From assembly GCF_027579695.1 (NCBI RefSeq), contig NC_083575.1, forward strand, positions 39,361,154-39,425,153: a stretch of DNA of 64,000 nt. Direction: 5' to 3'. This DNA is from Neoarius graeffei. Its lineage: Eukaryota > Chordata > Actinopteri > Siluriformes > Ariidae. Made by a program: the position numbers and the translations under genes. The notes below the pieces were generated by a model. That model was not told where the DNA came from. It made no database searches and saw only the letters and a program-made list of their open reading frames with translations. Below are positions 10,193-23,887 of this stretch, in pieces. How positions within the stretch are numbered: the first letter of the stretch is position 1; each line of letters opens with the position of its first letter.

Positions 10193-10998
10193 AGCGAGAC
10201 GGCCTTTTGATTTCATAAAATCAGTGAAATTTAGTTCCCTCTGAAATTTGGTCATTATGATGCATGTTTATTTCTGCAATATCTCAAAATATCAGGCCAT
10301 TCTGTGGCTGGGAAGTTATTTAATTTGAGGGGATTCCCAAGCAAATACTGTGCATGAAAGCGCTTTCTTTGTGCAGTCAGGCAGACGGAGGAAGTTCAGT
10401 GTGCACATGCACGGGTTTACCTGCTTCCTCTTTTCCTTCTTCTTTTGGGTTTTACAGCAGCTGGGATCCAGTGTTGCATTACTGCCATCTACAGGTTTAC
10501 CTTGACCATGCACCGACCGTTACATCATTCTGTCAGTAAACGAACAGCTGATCACACCAAGGTGCTCGCCGACCGCCAATATTTATTAGTTTGGTCCTGC
10601 GTTTTCTTTCCTTCGCAACATAACGTCTTTTCTTCTCGCTTTCCATTACTGGAGTCGGTCTTTCACATTTCATTCGCACACTCACGTCCTCCATTTTTCT
10701 CTCCTGTTTCAAATTTGTATCCCACAATGCCTTGCGTGAACAGGGGAAACCCACCACATGATGCTTGACATAGTATCTTGTATTGCATCATGGTGAAGCA
10801 GGAAAAAATAGCAGAGAATTTAGGGCCACATGGCCCTAAATACCGTACATTAATTGTTCTATTTAAAAAAAAACTAATAAAATTGGAAGTCTCTGATTCA
10901 AATTCAGTAGCTTTCCATCCATTAAACAAAAATAATTGGGTGTCAGAGAAAATTCTTTTTATGACCTACATTTGAAAAATCTGAAAGGCAGTCTACCT
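10193..10998. mobile_element. 806-bp element with TTAA target duplication (piggyBac- or Kolobok-like, non-autonomous)
   Basis: The tetranucleotide TTAA flanks both sides (10189-10192 and 10999-11002). The uninterrupted relative at 52227-52779 has a single TTAA at the matching place, so this is a real insertion with a 4-bp duplication. The ends are imperfect inverted repeats: AGCGAGACGGCCTTTTGATT on the left and AGGTAGACTGCCTTTCAGAT on the right, read on the minus strand. I find no transposase motif inside, only short frames. TTAA duplications are made by piggyBac and Kolobok enzymes. The terminal bases do not decide between them. Confidence 0.72.
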
Positions 10999-11265
10999 TT
11001 AAAAGCTGTGCCTCGTCAAAAGTTAATTAGTGGAATTTATTGCCTTATTAATGTGTTTGAAATCAAATAGTAAATAATAAAATACAGTAAATAGCCCTAT
11101 TGCACAACTATAGTAATCCATATGTCAAGAATCGCTCAGCTAAGTAAAGAGAAACGACATCCATCAATACTTTGGCATGAAGTATCTTTTAAATAATAAA
11201 AATAAAGAAAGCTTAGCTGTGAAGATAAATAATTAGGTGTGTCCGAACTTTTGACTGGTACTGTA

Positions 11266-14200
11266 TACGGTAAATAACCTTTGGGTATATTGATCTTTTC
11301 CAAAACTGCTAGAATATTTCTAGGAACAAATGAAAATAACTTTTCTTTGTATTTTTATTGACCTTGTTGTTTATATATGACTTGTGTAATTTCACAGCTA
11401 ATCTTTAACATCAATCGTTATTTAAATTGACTTTACAGCAAAGTTTGAGATTCTGCATTACATTTTCCAGACTTTTGGAAAGCTAACAATGAATCAACAT
11501 GTGCCGAATAACTTTTTGCCCAAAGAAAATATACGAGTGCTCTTAGATTTGTACATTCCAGTGCATTTGATATTGATATTAGACTAAATTGAATCATATA
11601 ATATTGAATTTTCAATGGCTGGACATTAAATCCATTACATTTTTCCCGAGGGCATGTGGAGGAGCGCTGGATAACTGCTGCCCACCCAGGATAAGGCCAG
11701 ACTGCTCCATCTGCTCCTGGGCCTCTGAACCTTTCTGGCTGGGAATACATACACAGAGGCTGTAGAGCTACAGAATGAGAGGAATGAGAGCCATATTGGT
11801 CTAGTCTGCATATCTTGGTATCCCCTTACCTTGTAGTGGTTTCAAGGGAATTTGAATTTGGGGTGTGCATGTGGGGTCCTAGAATGGGGGTTGGTTTGTT
11901 TATTTATTTATTTATCTATTTATTTATTTGTGGCAAAGGCTACAATTGTGGAGCTGTTGTGCCTAAAGGTATTCTTCTTGGCAGGTTTGTTGATATATGA
12001 AGGGACTAATAATACAATTTAATTTTGAATTGGATCAAAATTAACCTTCAAATAGTTATCTGGCTAGCATCTATTGATAGAACAATGCTTTTAGCCGCAC
12101 TGAAACAGGATTTTCACCAATCATATCCTGACCAGGATAGAATGTTTGCAGGATTAAAGAGAGTTTCAAAGTATGAAGGGGGGAGAATTTACAAGAAATA
12201 GGCTTTCTTCAGTCATGGACAGCCAAAATGATGACTCCTACTATTTTTTTTTTCTTCTTCTTTTCCCTCTACATTAGACCTTCCAGGCTGGAAGTTATGA
12301 ATAGTGTAAATATAAGATGCAAAATCAAGTGTGGGTATGTTTCCATGGCATTCTGCAGGTTTACACGCTGTGGGGAGCAGCTGTGGCCGAGACAAGTGTG
12401 TGATGGGAACAATCAAGTCCCCAGCACTTTGTGCTGCTTTAAGTGTTTGGCTCTATGTAACAGAGCTGATAAAGCTAAGCCTCACACCATGTCCCTGACC
12501 CTGACCCCAGGCTGACCTCTCACCTCTACATGATATAGCATGCTATTCAATACCTCTTAGTCACAGAGGATTTACTATAACTCTTATTATGATCTTTGAC
12601 CTTTAGTTAGGTTACGTGGATACTATGATAATGCCCAATTTGGCTGTTGACGTATACCATATTGCTCTTGATAGAAGCTTCAAGTGTGTGGACAAACAGA
12701 AGATGAATTGTCAAGGGATTATCTTGATATTTCATCAGCCCTTGAGATTATCATTCAACAGTATAATAATTTATGGGATGTTTTGAGGTACTGAGAATAG
12801 TTTTTGCCTTGCACTGACACAACAGTTTGTTGAACCTCATATTCATTACTAATTCTGTACGTTTCTTATATCTATGCTATTGTGTTTTGCTTTGCTTGCA
12901 TGTGTCAGCAATTATATGCCATTTATATTATGGGAAATCAAGTTGATGTTAATTACTGGTAATAATGGTGCCACATTTGATTACTTCACCTATATTCTTA
13001 GATTTGAATTTTTATACACAATATGCTCATATATAATATGCTATATGTCATGTATGGATAGGCCCTTAGTTTAGTACCCAGTCAGATGCCTAGCGCAAGT
13101 GTTTGTTTGCCATTTTCTGACCCACTTACTAGATACCAAAAATCATCATTGCTTGACTGTTGTGTGGAATGTGAAACTGTCATATTTTTCCCTGCAAGGC
13201 CAGTGCAGAGACATCTAAACCACTCAAGTAACAAGTTGGTTTCCAAAACAGTGACCTTTTATCCTATTTGACCAGCAAGTGTGTGTGTTGCATCATACAG
13301 TTCTGGCACAGTTTTTATGAACGTGATAGGATCTGATATGCTGGCCCTCTGACTGGCAAGGGCTTCCCTTGCTTTACGAGTTATTTCACATTATTGCTCT
13401 GTAATTATCATCCTATTGGACATATAAGCATAGGCTAGTGAAGAACCTAAATGTCTAATAACCCCCCCCCCCCCCCCCCCCCACCCCACCCCGTTTAAAA
13501 ATATCTCCAGGCAATAAGAGCTCAGCCCACTGGCTGAAGGATGAGCTGTGGTAGATTCTGGGTTACGGGGTGTCAGGTTTTTTGAATTAGTTGCAATGAT
13601 TTATCATCGTGGTGGTTTTATTTGTATCAGCAGTGAAAGTATCCTGGCGAAAAGGTCAGAGACTCTGGTATACCCACATTCATGCGCTCTATCAGTCTGC
13701 CTAAAAACATGCAGCTTGCCTGTACACATGCACACAGACCAACCTGCTCCACCACATATACTCACAGACTCAGCTTTTGTGGTTTTTCCATATCAAGGAG
13801 CCTGTCTCACTCAATGAGATCACTCAAGCAGTTACTTTCGCCTGTTCCTTTATAGCACAGTTTATGTCAATTCAAATTGAGTGGAACCAAAATCCAATGC
13901 ACTGACTGAGCGAGGTGATAAAGCGCATATTTCCCCAGTGTCATAATATGGACAAGTTCTCACAGACATAAACACACTTTGAAGATGAGGGCAACGCCAC
14001 ATCTGTGACCAATGTCCTCCAAGAGGGAAATTAAATGAAGCTCAGTTTGAAGTCATGAGAGATAGCAGCTTATCGTCCTGCTTTATGAGGCCTCAGCATC
14101 AGCCCTCTCTGTGGTTCTCTTGCTTCTCGGTTTCAAATGACAACACACTTAATTGCACCATTCTGAGGTGCGAGAGACAAAACCTTTCTCTCATTTCTCT

Positions 14201-14999
14201 CACTGACACGATGAGAAGAGGAAAGTTGATTCGGTTTATTTTTTCCAGACAGTTTCATGCTGCTTCTCGAATGGAAACCATTACACGAAGCCACCTCAGG
14301 CCAAACAAATATCTATTCAAGTGGAATAATAAAACAAACAAACACTGGTGGTGAAGAAAATATTTGAGTCCTAAACACTCATGCTGGAGTCTTGCAGAGT
14401 TGGACATGAAAACGGGTTTTTTGCCTCCAGAGCTGAGAACTTGGGAACCACAGCAGTGTGCAAGCAATTGGCTCCTTTTAAATTAATTGCTCCAATCTAC
14501 TTCCAAAAACTGGAGATTTATTGATGCTATTACCTGTATTTTCAGACATAAATCATTGAGTGTGTTTTCAGACTTTTTACAATTTAGCTGGGTTAGTTTG
14601 ACCACCCCTTGTTCTGAAAAGCTCACCATTCAGTAGATGGTTCTCGTGTTTGTTGAGTTAAGCGTGTCAATCCTCATTAAGACTCTTGGAGCCCAGGCCA
14701 CTTTTGCCCTCTCGGGACACCTGTGAGGACCATATCAAATGTGTCACTCCGTATCCTTCCACCCTCCCCTTCCTGTGCATGCATCCTCTCACTAAAACAC
14801 TTGTGCATCTGCCATCTAAGCTGAAAGAGCCATGTCCAATATCTTATTAGATATGTGCCGAATCATAATTAAGCTCAGTAGCCATTATGATGTATCCAGC
14901 TGTGGTGGGTGGTGGAAGTAATGAATGAAAAACAGTGTTATGAAGAGGCTGTTGTCTTGCCCAGACCTCGGGTTATGAGGGAGTGAAGAAATCTTGTTC
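11266..14999. other. Intergenic DNA
   Basis: No gene recognised. Contents include a homopolymer of 21 C at 13462-13482, a short TTTA repeat near 11898-11930, and GC-balanced unique sequence around 12290-12510 and 14050-14460 that could be conserved non-coding DNA. Open frames here are short and lack splice contexts or domains. Confidence 0.5.
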
Positions 15000-17900
15000 G
15001 ATGAATCATGAAGCAGGAGATCTTATATGGTTAATAGATTGCAAGGATTTCAAAGCCATTACAGACTGTCAACAGGGCATCCTATCCTTTCTGTGGAATG
15101 GACTGAATGGTACATGGCACTAATCCATGTTTATTTGAATAAATCTGATGGTATGTTTTTTTTTTTTCATGAGTATAACATTCTCCATAGTTGTGGTTAC
15201 TGTCAGGCTCTGGTTGAGTAAGATTTTTTTTTAATGTGCTAGAATAAAGTTATGAATGTCAGTACTTATATTTTATGGCAGGGGCAAGTGAAGCTGTTAG
15301 TGTGTTCCAGTGAGAGCTCTGCATCTAACTCATCATAACTGAGTGTTATTTTCCCTTTCTGTCTCTCTTGGTAACATCAAAACATTTTCTTTTCCCTCCC
15401 ACAAATGAGGGCCCTCATGTTGACATGAAATTACTTACAGCCAGCTGTCAGGGTCTCCTGATTTGCTGGTCTTCGAAATCTGGCAATTAACACCAGAGAA
15501 CGGTACATTAGTTCATTCGCCACCACTGTGGACACATTCCATCGCTGCAGCTGTTCACCCTGCCTAGCCCACTTCTCATTCACACCCAATGTACAAATAT
15601 TCATCTTAAAACTAATAACCCTGCCCATCCCCACTGGGCTTTACCTTGTTGTTGGATTAGACCCTTACAACCAGTCAGTGGATTTTTTTTTTCCTTCCTC
15701 CAGAGTGGCTGAGAGCAGACACTAGGTTCAAGTTCAGGTTGGAGTTACATCTGCAGGGTAGGACAGGGATTAGGAGTGTTTGGTTGTTAAGTGGACACAG
15801 GGGTATAATTTTCAGTAAAGTCATATATATTGTGGTTTGGAGGACCTGCACTGTCTGTATACTTCAGTTCCTTCCCTGCTGCTCTCCTCTTTGTCGCAAA
15901 TGTGCTTTTACAACTTCAGTTTCATCCTAAAAGCATCCCAGATGGTCCTTTCATTGTTCCAAGTACCCCACTTCTTCAAGTCATTCTTTGTCATTGTTGT
16001 TATGGGCTTGTGCTCACAAGACACTGTGATTTGTTGGTTTGCCCCAGCTTTGAAGATCTAAGGAGTTTGTGAGCAAGAGATGAGGAGAAGAGAAGACAAG
16101 GTTGACAACTGTGGCCTTCTCCCCCATGAAGCCCAATGCATGGTCAAGCATGACTATCCACAAAATTTGACAACCCTAAGTCAAGGGCTGGAGGGTCAAG
16201 TTCCACTGTCTCCTTCTCGTCTTTAAAAATGTGCAGATGACAATTACGGTGCATTTGATTAAGTGGAGGGGCAGGACAGATATCCAGGCTTTTGACAAAG
16301 GGCCAGCAGTTCATGTTTCATTAGCTGTCATTTATATGACTGGAGGAAGGCAGGGGGACTCCCTTTACTGCTGAGCTGGGGCTGCAGACTTCAAACGCTA
16401 TCCTTCAGCCATGCTACTCACTTTATAAATGCACCAGGCACAGAGAGAAAAAGAGAGAAAGCATATTGATGGGCTGTCCTTCAAGCACTAGCGAGCAGTG
16501 TGGAGGAGTTTTCTTGGACATTACTGTGTAGGACAGTTGCACAGCTTATTGGGTTTTAGTTTCTACCTCATGTCTAGTACAGAGTCACATATGAATGCGA
16601 TAAAAGTTTATTTGCTTTGCAAATACAGATTAAAATCTTGCTGCAGAGTGCGCTGTATCCTGTAATTGATTATAATAATCAAGGATTACGTCATTACAAG
16701 AGCTTGAATCAGGGCCGCTGTTTGCTTTACCTCTTGTGAGACGAGTCTTCCTTTCCAACAAGCATCTTTGCACATCTAATCAGAAATCAACACTTGCCTG
16801 GATGGTTTATAAAGTCTGCTGTCATACTTCGCTCCCTCCTTCCACACCAAGCTCTCCTTCACAAAGACGGCCTGTAGTTCCCCCTGGTCTCTTGCCCACT
16901 TGCCCTGGGCCCTCTTGTTTTTACAAGCACCCTGAGTAAATGGCCTGGTTTATTGGGACAGGTCTCCGCTTAGCCTGCACTGTGCTCCTCTGATGGGCAG
17001 CATGGATGAGTAACCCCCATGTATAAATAGCACCCTTCATTAAATCAGTTGTTCTCTTAAGTGAACTTAAATAAAGAATGACTTATGCAGGGGCCAGCTG
17101 GTTCTAATAGAGTTGGGCTGCTGTCGTTGGATAAGAGGACTATTATTTCCCCCTGTGCTGGGCTTTGGGTCCTGGGTGTTATCAACAAAGAATGAGTGAA
17201 AGGACAGCCCTTGAACCTCGTCTAATGCATGCTGAGGTGGCACGGGTTTATTTGCTTTTCAAAGAAATAAATGGCTTGGTAATTAAATTTTCTTTGCAGT
17301 CTTCTTTGGGTTTAATGGCCATCCCTGATGAGTGCTAATATGTAGCAAAGAAGGTGAGTCGTCTGACGCAAAACAAGCTGTCCGAGTCCTGAATCCCCTA
17401 ACACGTACCACAACCACCACCAAATACACACATTCTTGCTTTTCCACACCATTCTCGAAACCTGCAAGCAATTTTGCCATGGAAGGCCAATCAGAGTTTT
17501 CTGCCAGGGCACAGTTTGCATTAATCTGTTAGCTTAATTCACTGAGCTCACTCAGCAACACCAAGACACATTTCTCCAACCCTGTTTTTTTCTCACCCCC
17601 CCACCACCCCTCTCCCTCTCATTCCCTGCTCCCTGAGACAAGAATTCTTGAAGTGAGCCGTTGTTTGAAAGCATTTTGTGGTCTCTGGCAGCAGTGGCTG
17701 ATGGAAATTCGCTGAGTTGGAGCCCTGAAATGTTGCAGCTGTCTCAGAAGAGCTCAGCCGCATCTCTGAGCCGTGCTGCTTGGCCTGTCAAATGGAGGAA
17801 GATTGCTGAGCAACTTTCCGCCTCCTCCTTCTCCCCTCACGCTCGCTCTCTCGTACTCTTTCGATCTTTCTCTTTCTAATTCATCCAACAACACTTTCTA

Positions 17901-18400
17901 TGTTTCTGTGTGCTCTGTTGGTTTGCCTTTTACTGTCCACAACTCTTCTCCATCTCCTCACCTCCCTTCTACTCTTTTCATGACAACTTCCACTCTCTTT
18001 CTTTCTCAGCAGCAGACACTGCACATTTCACTCCCTAGCAACAAGATCTGGTGTCTCGTCTAGTGTTTTAAATTCTAATTTATCACCTTCATTACATTGT
18101 ACTTTATTTGTTCAGTCTTCTTTAATCCTTAGTATGATATATAGCGATTTTACGTTCACTGGAGGCGCCATGCTAGTTGGATGCTTTCCCCCACACACCT
18201 ATTCTTATTCTCGCTCTCTTGTTCTCCTTTCCTGAAAGGTCCCAAAAGCTGAGAGATGCTATTACCTCGTTTATTTTGTGGGGGGAAAATGAGGAGAGAA
18301 AGGTCTTGCCACCCCATCTCGCACTAGAAATTGAATAACGTACATTACTTTAACTCGTGTTTACAGACCTTTCGAGCTGCGGAGGAAACGGCGCAATCCC
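15000..18400. other. Intergenic DNA with unique, GC-balanced stretches
   Basis: No gene or transposon recognised. The stretch at about 16300-17300 is unusually free of repeats for this window and of balanced composition, which is compatible with distal regulatory DNA. A pyrimidine-rich region lies near 17580-18010. Short frames in the latter are products of the CT-rich composition. Confidence 0.45.
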
Positions 18401-21400
18401 CGATCATAACTCAAGCCGTGAGAAAAAAAAGAGTGAGTCTTCAAAAATAGCGTTACTCTCTTAACTCATTAGTTATCTGTGCATGTGTGCTTTTGTACCC
18501 TTTCAATAAGAGCGATGTAGTCACTTGTCCAGCTGGAGGGATTGACTAAACTAATCCTTCATAGTCCAGGAGTACTACTGCCACATACCTCGCTAATAGC
18601 AGGTTGATTATCAACAACACTGTCCTTTAGCACGTCCCTAACATCTGCTTTCTGTCTGAGTGCAGAGTGCTGAACACATACAGACAAGTACTAGTTTTTT
18701 GGTTTGTAAATTTGGAAAAAATATGCTCCTTCTCAGACACGAGCTTTATTTTAGTCTTGTACACCAATTCTCACACCAATTCACCCACAATTATCAGTGT
18801 AGGAGTTTAGACATATATAAAGCTTAATACTGAAAGTACTTATTAAGACTAACACTATAAACACACACACGCACACACCATTACTCTCTCTACTCCATCC
18901 ATCTATTGTATACCGGACCTCAGTGACATCCAGTTGACATGGTTTGGCACAGTTTTGAATAAGTGTTTTTTAGATGAACAGATAACACACCATATCCTCT
19001 CAGTGAGGGTGTGAGCTCCGATGAGCTCTGACATTTGTTAGCATTACTTCCTGGGTAGAGTTTATAAAATCTGAGCTCTGTCCTGGAAGACCCTTTGTGT
19101 AGAACCTCTATATGCATTGGGTGGGTTTATCTCTCTCTCTCTGATGAGGAGTGGGTCATGCTCAAAATGAACACACTATTATTTTCACGAAGTTTTCTAT
19201 CTTCCGTTGGTCTTTTTTGCTGTTGTTGCATTCATTAAGCACTAGACATCTTTGTGTGTGGCAGCGTCGGAGGATCTCAGATCACAGTAAGGGGTTCACA
19301 TCGTGCTTTGAGGAAAGTTACGTCTTTGCACTGATTCGGCCATCTTTCCCCCAAGCTCTTCTTGTTTGATCCACAGCAGGTGGGGTGGACCACTGATTGA
19401 GCCGTGGCATGCGATTTCACTGCCAAACCTCGTATCTATTTCTAACTCATTGTAAAGTGAACTGAAACTACAGTGTCCCACTGCCACCCACCCTGATTTT
19501 GCCCACATCTCAGTTTCACTCTTTCGAATCCCAAAGTCTACCCCAATCTCTCCAGCAGCCAGTGAATGGAACCAATTTTTAGCTCTGGAGCAAGGTAGAT
19601 TTGATGACATCTGAAATGTTCACAACATAAACTATCCACGTAAACATTTAGGGTAGGGAGAGTTTAGATAAATGTCTTTCCTAAACATCAGCAGAATTTT
19701 TTTTGCTTGTTTGTTTTTGATTGATGGCCTGCCATATATTAGCGCACAATACAACTTGCATTGCAATTCATGTCTCCTGGATGGAAAAATTGTGAGAATG
19801 TGTACAGCTGGATGAATTAATAAAGCCATATTAGCACTGAGGAAAAAAAATCACGCCATCTCTGCAGTATGGAAATGAGTGTCATGTTTTCTTTGCAGGA
19901 AACATAAATGCACACCAAATCAGGAAATGACTTGAATGTTTAGGTTAGATTTGTAGGACAATTGTAAATGGACACCAACACTAGCTGACACATGTTCTCA
20001 ATTAATCTTAAAAATTATGGAATTTTATATTTATGGACCAGGTTTAATTTATATAGTTCAGACAAGTCATTGTAGAAAAAGGGGGGGAAAAACAACTTTA
20101 TTGCTGATTTACTAGGTATCAAGATGTTACTAGCTGTGTCATAATTTCATAAGGCATATAAGATTTGTTATGTTAAAAAATGTACTGAAAAACATTACTT
20201 AAGAAAGTTTTACTCCATGGTAGTTTGATTATATTGTCTAAAAGTATTCATAATGATCAAGAGTCCTGACTGTAGTAATGCGAAATGCACTCGTCTCACT
20301 AAGCAACTGTGGAAATACACAGAACAAAATCTTGTATTTGCCGGGATAAACAGTGGGATAATTAATCTAACTTAAAATTGCTTTATAAATATTTGTGATG
20401 AATGCATTTTTAGCAATTGTCATAAGTTGTAAAACATATCATTAACCTGAGGTCCTTACTGTGCAAATGTAATTTTAAATTTACGTTTAATGTGTGATGT
20501 CTACTTGGTACTTGATTGTGTTTAATTGTATGATGTGTACTTGGAAATTGTATAGTGGATTTTTTTTAAATTCAGTAATATGGCAGGATACAGTCCAAAG
20601 TTTACCAAAAAAAAAAAACCCCAGATGACCAAAAAGTTTGTCATTAAGCTGACTAGCAGTGCAGGATCAAATTAAACAGGAACCCTGACCGTAGGTTATA
20701 TACAAACAATATACACACTGTCGGTCATGCACAGTCTCCCATTAGGCAAGAGGAGCCATAGTACAAGAAGTAAGAATCACTTTTAAGTTTTTCTTTCAGT
20801 CTTGTTAGGGGGAGCCGTTGACATGGAGTTGTAGTGTGAGTTCTTCAGCACTGAAATTTCCAGGCTTGGAAATCTTTTCAAATTACTAATAGCTAAACTC
20901 CTGCATTGTTAAAATTGCTCACTGCTCCTTAGCCATCATAATTGATTCCCCATTAGTCCTTTATAGACACAGTGTCCTTCACCTAGTGCCCCTTTTATGG
21001 ATGTCATTAAAAAGTGTTTCAAAGTCTGTCTCCAGCTCCTTATCATGCAGCGTTGTTTTTATTCCCTGCTCACACCCGCAGCAATGCCTCCGCTGCTTTA
21101 CTGTACAGTTTGATGACAAGGGTACAGTTACACCTCCTGACTCTTTATGTACCAGCCTTGTGGGAAAGGGATAAAAATAAAATAACATCTGAGATGACCA
21201 GAGAATGATGGCCTTCAAGAGAAGTATACTAAATGACATAAAATTGGAAACAATTATTTACGTTCCCAAACACCAAATATCACTTGAAATGGGATATGCT
21301 GATGGAATGCCGGCTCATTAAAAAGCATGGAGGTATCCTTGCCTTAATTATCTCATAAATACACAAAGCATGGCCAGGGCACCTTTGTGAGGTAAGTCTG

Positions 21401-21725
21401 AGAAGTTACTGTGTGATGCTGTGCAACACCTGCAGTTCTCTCAGAGCTTCTGTTGAACCCAACAGCTCTGTAGGTCCAAACTGAGTATCGCAGTAGAGCA
21501 GACCTCATCTGGCACTCATTAACCCAATATGACATTGTTCCCTTAACATTTGCTCAGGTCAGGTTTCCATTCCTGATCTCCATCATGCAGAGCATTTTTC
21601 GTTTATGTTCTTATCTCAATATGAACTTGGCATATATTTTTATTGTCTATTTACATATAAAGTGCAATTAGACCAAAGCTTTATGTATCATGTGATGTTT
21701 ACAAATGCGATATTAAAATGTGTCC
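18401..21725. other. Intergenic DNA, AT-rich
   Basis: No gene recognised. It holds short CT and A runs (19131-19143 and 20607-20620). An exact MEF3-type sequence TCAGGTTTC lies at 21559-21567, reported separately. Confidence 0.45.
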
Positions 21726-21733
21726 CTGTGCAG

Positions 21734-22847
21734 CAGAGGTGGACAAAGTACCCAACTTCATTACTTAAGTCAAAGTACAGAGCCCACTGGTCAAATGTTA
21801 CTCCGATACAAGTGAAAGTTGTCCAGTCAAATTTGTACTTAAGTTCAAGTCCTGAAGTACTTGCTTTTCAAAATACTTAAGTATTAAAAGTACATTTTCT
21901 GTCAACGCATTGTTGTATTATTGCTACAACGCTTACAAAACCTAATGCCGTTACCAAAGACAGAAACGTGAATTCACAAAATGAACGCATGCTGTGCCAT
22001 CATGGTGGTTTAAAGTTAAGCTAGCTAGTCAGTGAAACTCCACCTGACATGCTAACAAACTCTTTTCAAACTCGAAATCATATTGGGTAACTAATGCTAT
22101 TAAAAAAGATTTCTACATTCTGTTTATTTGGCAAGATTACGCTTAAACATATTTCTGAAAGGACTTCAGATAAGTTAATGTTATGTTAGCATAACTCCAT
22201 TTTTACATGCTAATTAATAGTGTCCAAGTTAACTAGCTATGTGTAAACGTTAGCCGTGGACAAGGCGATGGCAGCTTGGCGGGCAAATCCATAGAAAGTC
22301 ATTTGACTAACCAGACTGCATAGCTATTGCAACGTTATCGCTAGCTCTAAAAACACAGACAACTTCATTGCAAGCTTTTCTCTTGGAATAAAATGTTTAT
22401 ATACCTCAGTATGCTTCCGCAGGTTGGATGGCGAGTTTTTGTAAGTCGTGATGTGGTTTGTTTTCGGCAAACAAAGCAAACATTTAAAAAGAAACAAATC
22501 CTTATTCCTTTCAGAAAACTGAACCATGAGTGCGTGCATTCCCCAGAAGAATTGCCTCCTTCCATTTTGCCATCAACTGATCGTGTTAAATAATGCTGCT
22601 GAGAAATCATTGAACTTGATTTTATACAGTCTATGGAAGTGACATGACCCTAGTGATTACTGATAGGCTGTCTCAGTGTCACCTGTGGAAAAACCCATCC
22701 ACTTTCAAAGCTACTTCATAGTAATGAGTAACGAGGGCCTTGATAGAAATGTAGTGGAGTAAAAAGTATGATATTTGCCTTTTAAATGTAGTGAAGTTAA
22801 AGTCAGAAGTTAAAAAAAAACCCTTAAATGTACTTTGTTACTGTCCA
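21734..22847 (-). mobile_element. hAT transposon deletion derivative
   Basis: The element is flanked by an exact 8-bp repeat, CTGTGCAG, at 21726-21733 and 22848-22855, the duplication length of hAT elements. The left end is CAGAGGTGGACAAAGTAC. The right end on the minus strand starts TGGACAGTAACAAAGTAC, so the termini share a GGACA...AAAGTAC core. At 1114 bp it is much shorter than an autonomous hAT. It retains only the zinc-finger part of the transposase on the minus strand. Confidence 0.78.
22324..22539 (-). pseudogene. BED-type zinc finger remnant of a hAT transposase
   Basis: The minus-strand frame contains FKCLLCLPKTN, then SPSNLRKHTEVYKH. This is the C-x2-C ... H-x4-H pattern of the BED finger that binds DNA at the N-terminus of many hAT transposases. 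The SNLRKH core is characteristic. No catalytic RNase-H-like domain or dimerisation domain follows, so the rest of the gene has been deleted. The upstream overlapping frame carries a shifted version of the same segment. It is a relic inside the hAT derivative. Confidence 0.7.
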
Positions 22848-22855
22848 CTGTGCAG

Positions 22856-23885
22856 TGATTAAAGCATATGAGCATAAATACACACTGTAGAGTTTTTGAC
22901 AGCAATAAGAAACAACATGAATTCTCATGTAAAGTTATATGTTAATCATATGCTAATGACTAAAACGTAACCATGTATACATGCTACTGGTATCTGGTGA
23001 TGTAGAGCTGAATATGTAGGCCCGTGTGTGTGTATGTGAGAGAGAGAGAGAGAAAAGGAAGGGGAGAAGTGGGATATAGTTTATACACAAATGTAGGGAT
23101 TCAAAAAATGTGATTTATTTGTTGCTTGGCTAGCTCGTTAGTTGGCTTATTACACATTTTACCACAGAGTTGGTTTTGCTGCTGTGGTTAATTTGTTTTT
23201 TGCATGTATACTCTCTTACTTTAATTCCATCATTTCTTTCTTACTTGAGCAGAAGTACATGAATCCTTATCATCAAAAGTACAATAACTTGGCTGACTTT
23301 TTTTTTCCTCACTGACATCACAACGTGAACTGCCAGACATGATATCGCAATGAATTAAAATCTAGTACTTGTTGGATTGCAAACTACATCAAGTGTAACT
23401 TGACAGAACATAGCGACACAAGCCAAGTCCACATTGAGATCTAAATTACTATTTACTCAAACACCTTAAGCCCCTTTCAAATCAAATTATAAAATGAAAG
23501 TGGTACTTTTAAAGAATTATGCTGATGTTTTCGAATGAAAGTAAGTAGGAAAACAGCAATTAACAGTGAAGTTTTGTGCCTCTAGTTTTTAGCCTCAGTC
23601 AAAGAAGAAGGGAAGTATCTGTTTACTTTGTCATTACGACAATTTGACTGTCGCACGGCAGCAAATTCGAACCAGTTAGGCCGCCAGATTGCTCCTGGCA
23701 TACTGCATATCCAGGCAACCGTGGATTACAGGACAAAATTAGTAGATTAGGTAAAAATATATTTCTATGTATCAAAATGGAAATGTATATAAGGCTTTGG
23801 ACATGAAGGTCTTCAAACCATTATTAGCACAGCTAAGTATTAAAGTCCTGAAAAGGAAGAGGTAGACCTTTCAAATGACTATCTG
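22856..23885. other. Intergenic DNA between hAT and pogo elements
   Basis: No gene recognised. A short (GA)n run lies at 23037-23054. Confidence 0.5.
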
Positions 23886-23887
23886 TA

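Larger units (their letters stand above)
8306..11263. mobile_element. Short Tc1-type element (copy 1) split by two later insertions
   Basis: The ends are CAGTGCCAATCAAAAATCTG on the left and, on the minus strand, CAGTACCAGTCAAAAGTTCG on the right, each flanked by TA. Removing the insertions at 8387-9995 (with one TA) and 10193-10998 (with one TTAA) leaves about 537 bp. That residue aligns in order with the uninterrupted 553-bp copy at 52227-52779. Shared segments include GAAGACATCAAAACTATGAA, AAGTAGCCA...GTTTACCTTGA and TGCCTCGTCAAAAGTTAATT. It has no transposase frame of its own and is a non-autonomous Tc1/mariner-type repeat. Confidence 0.88.
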
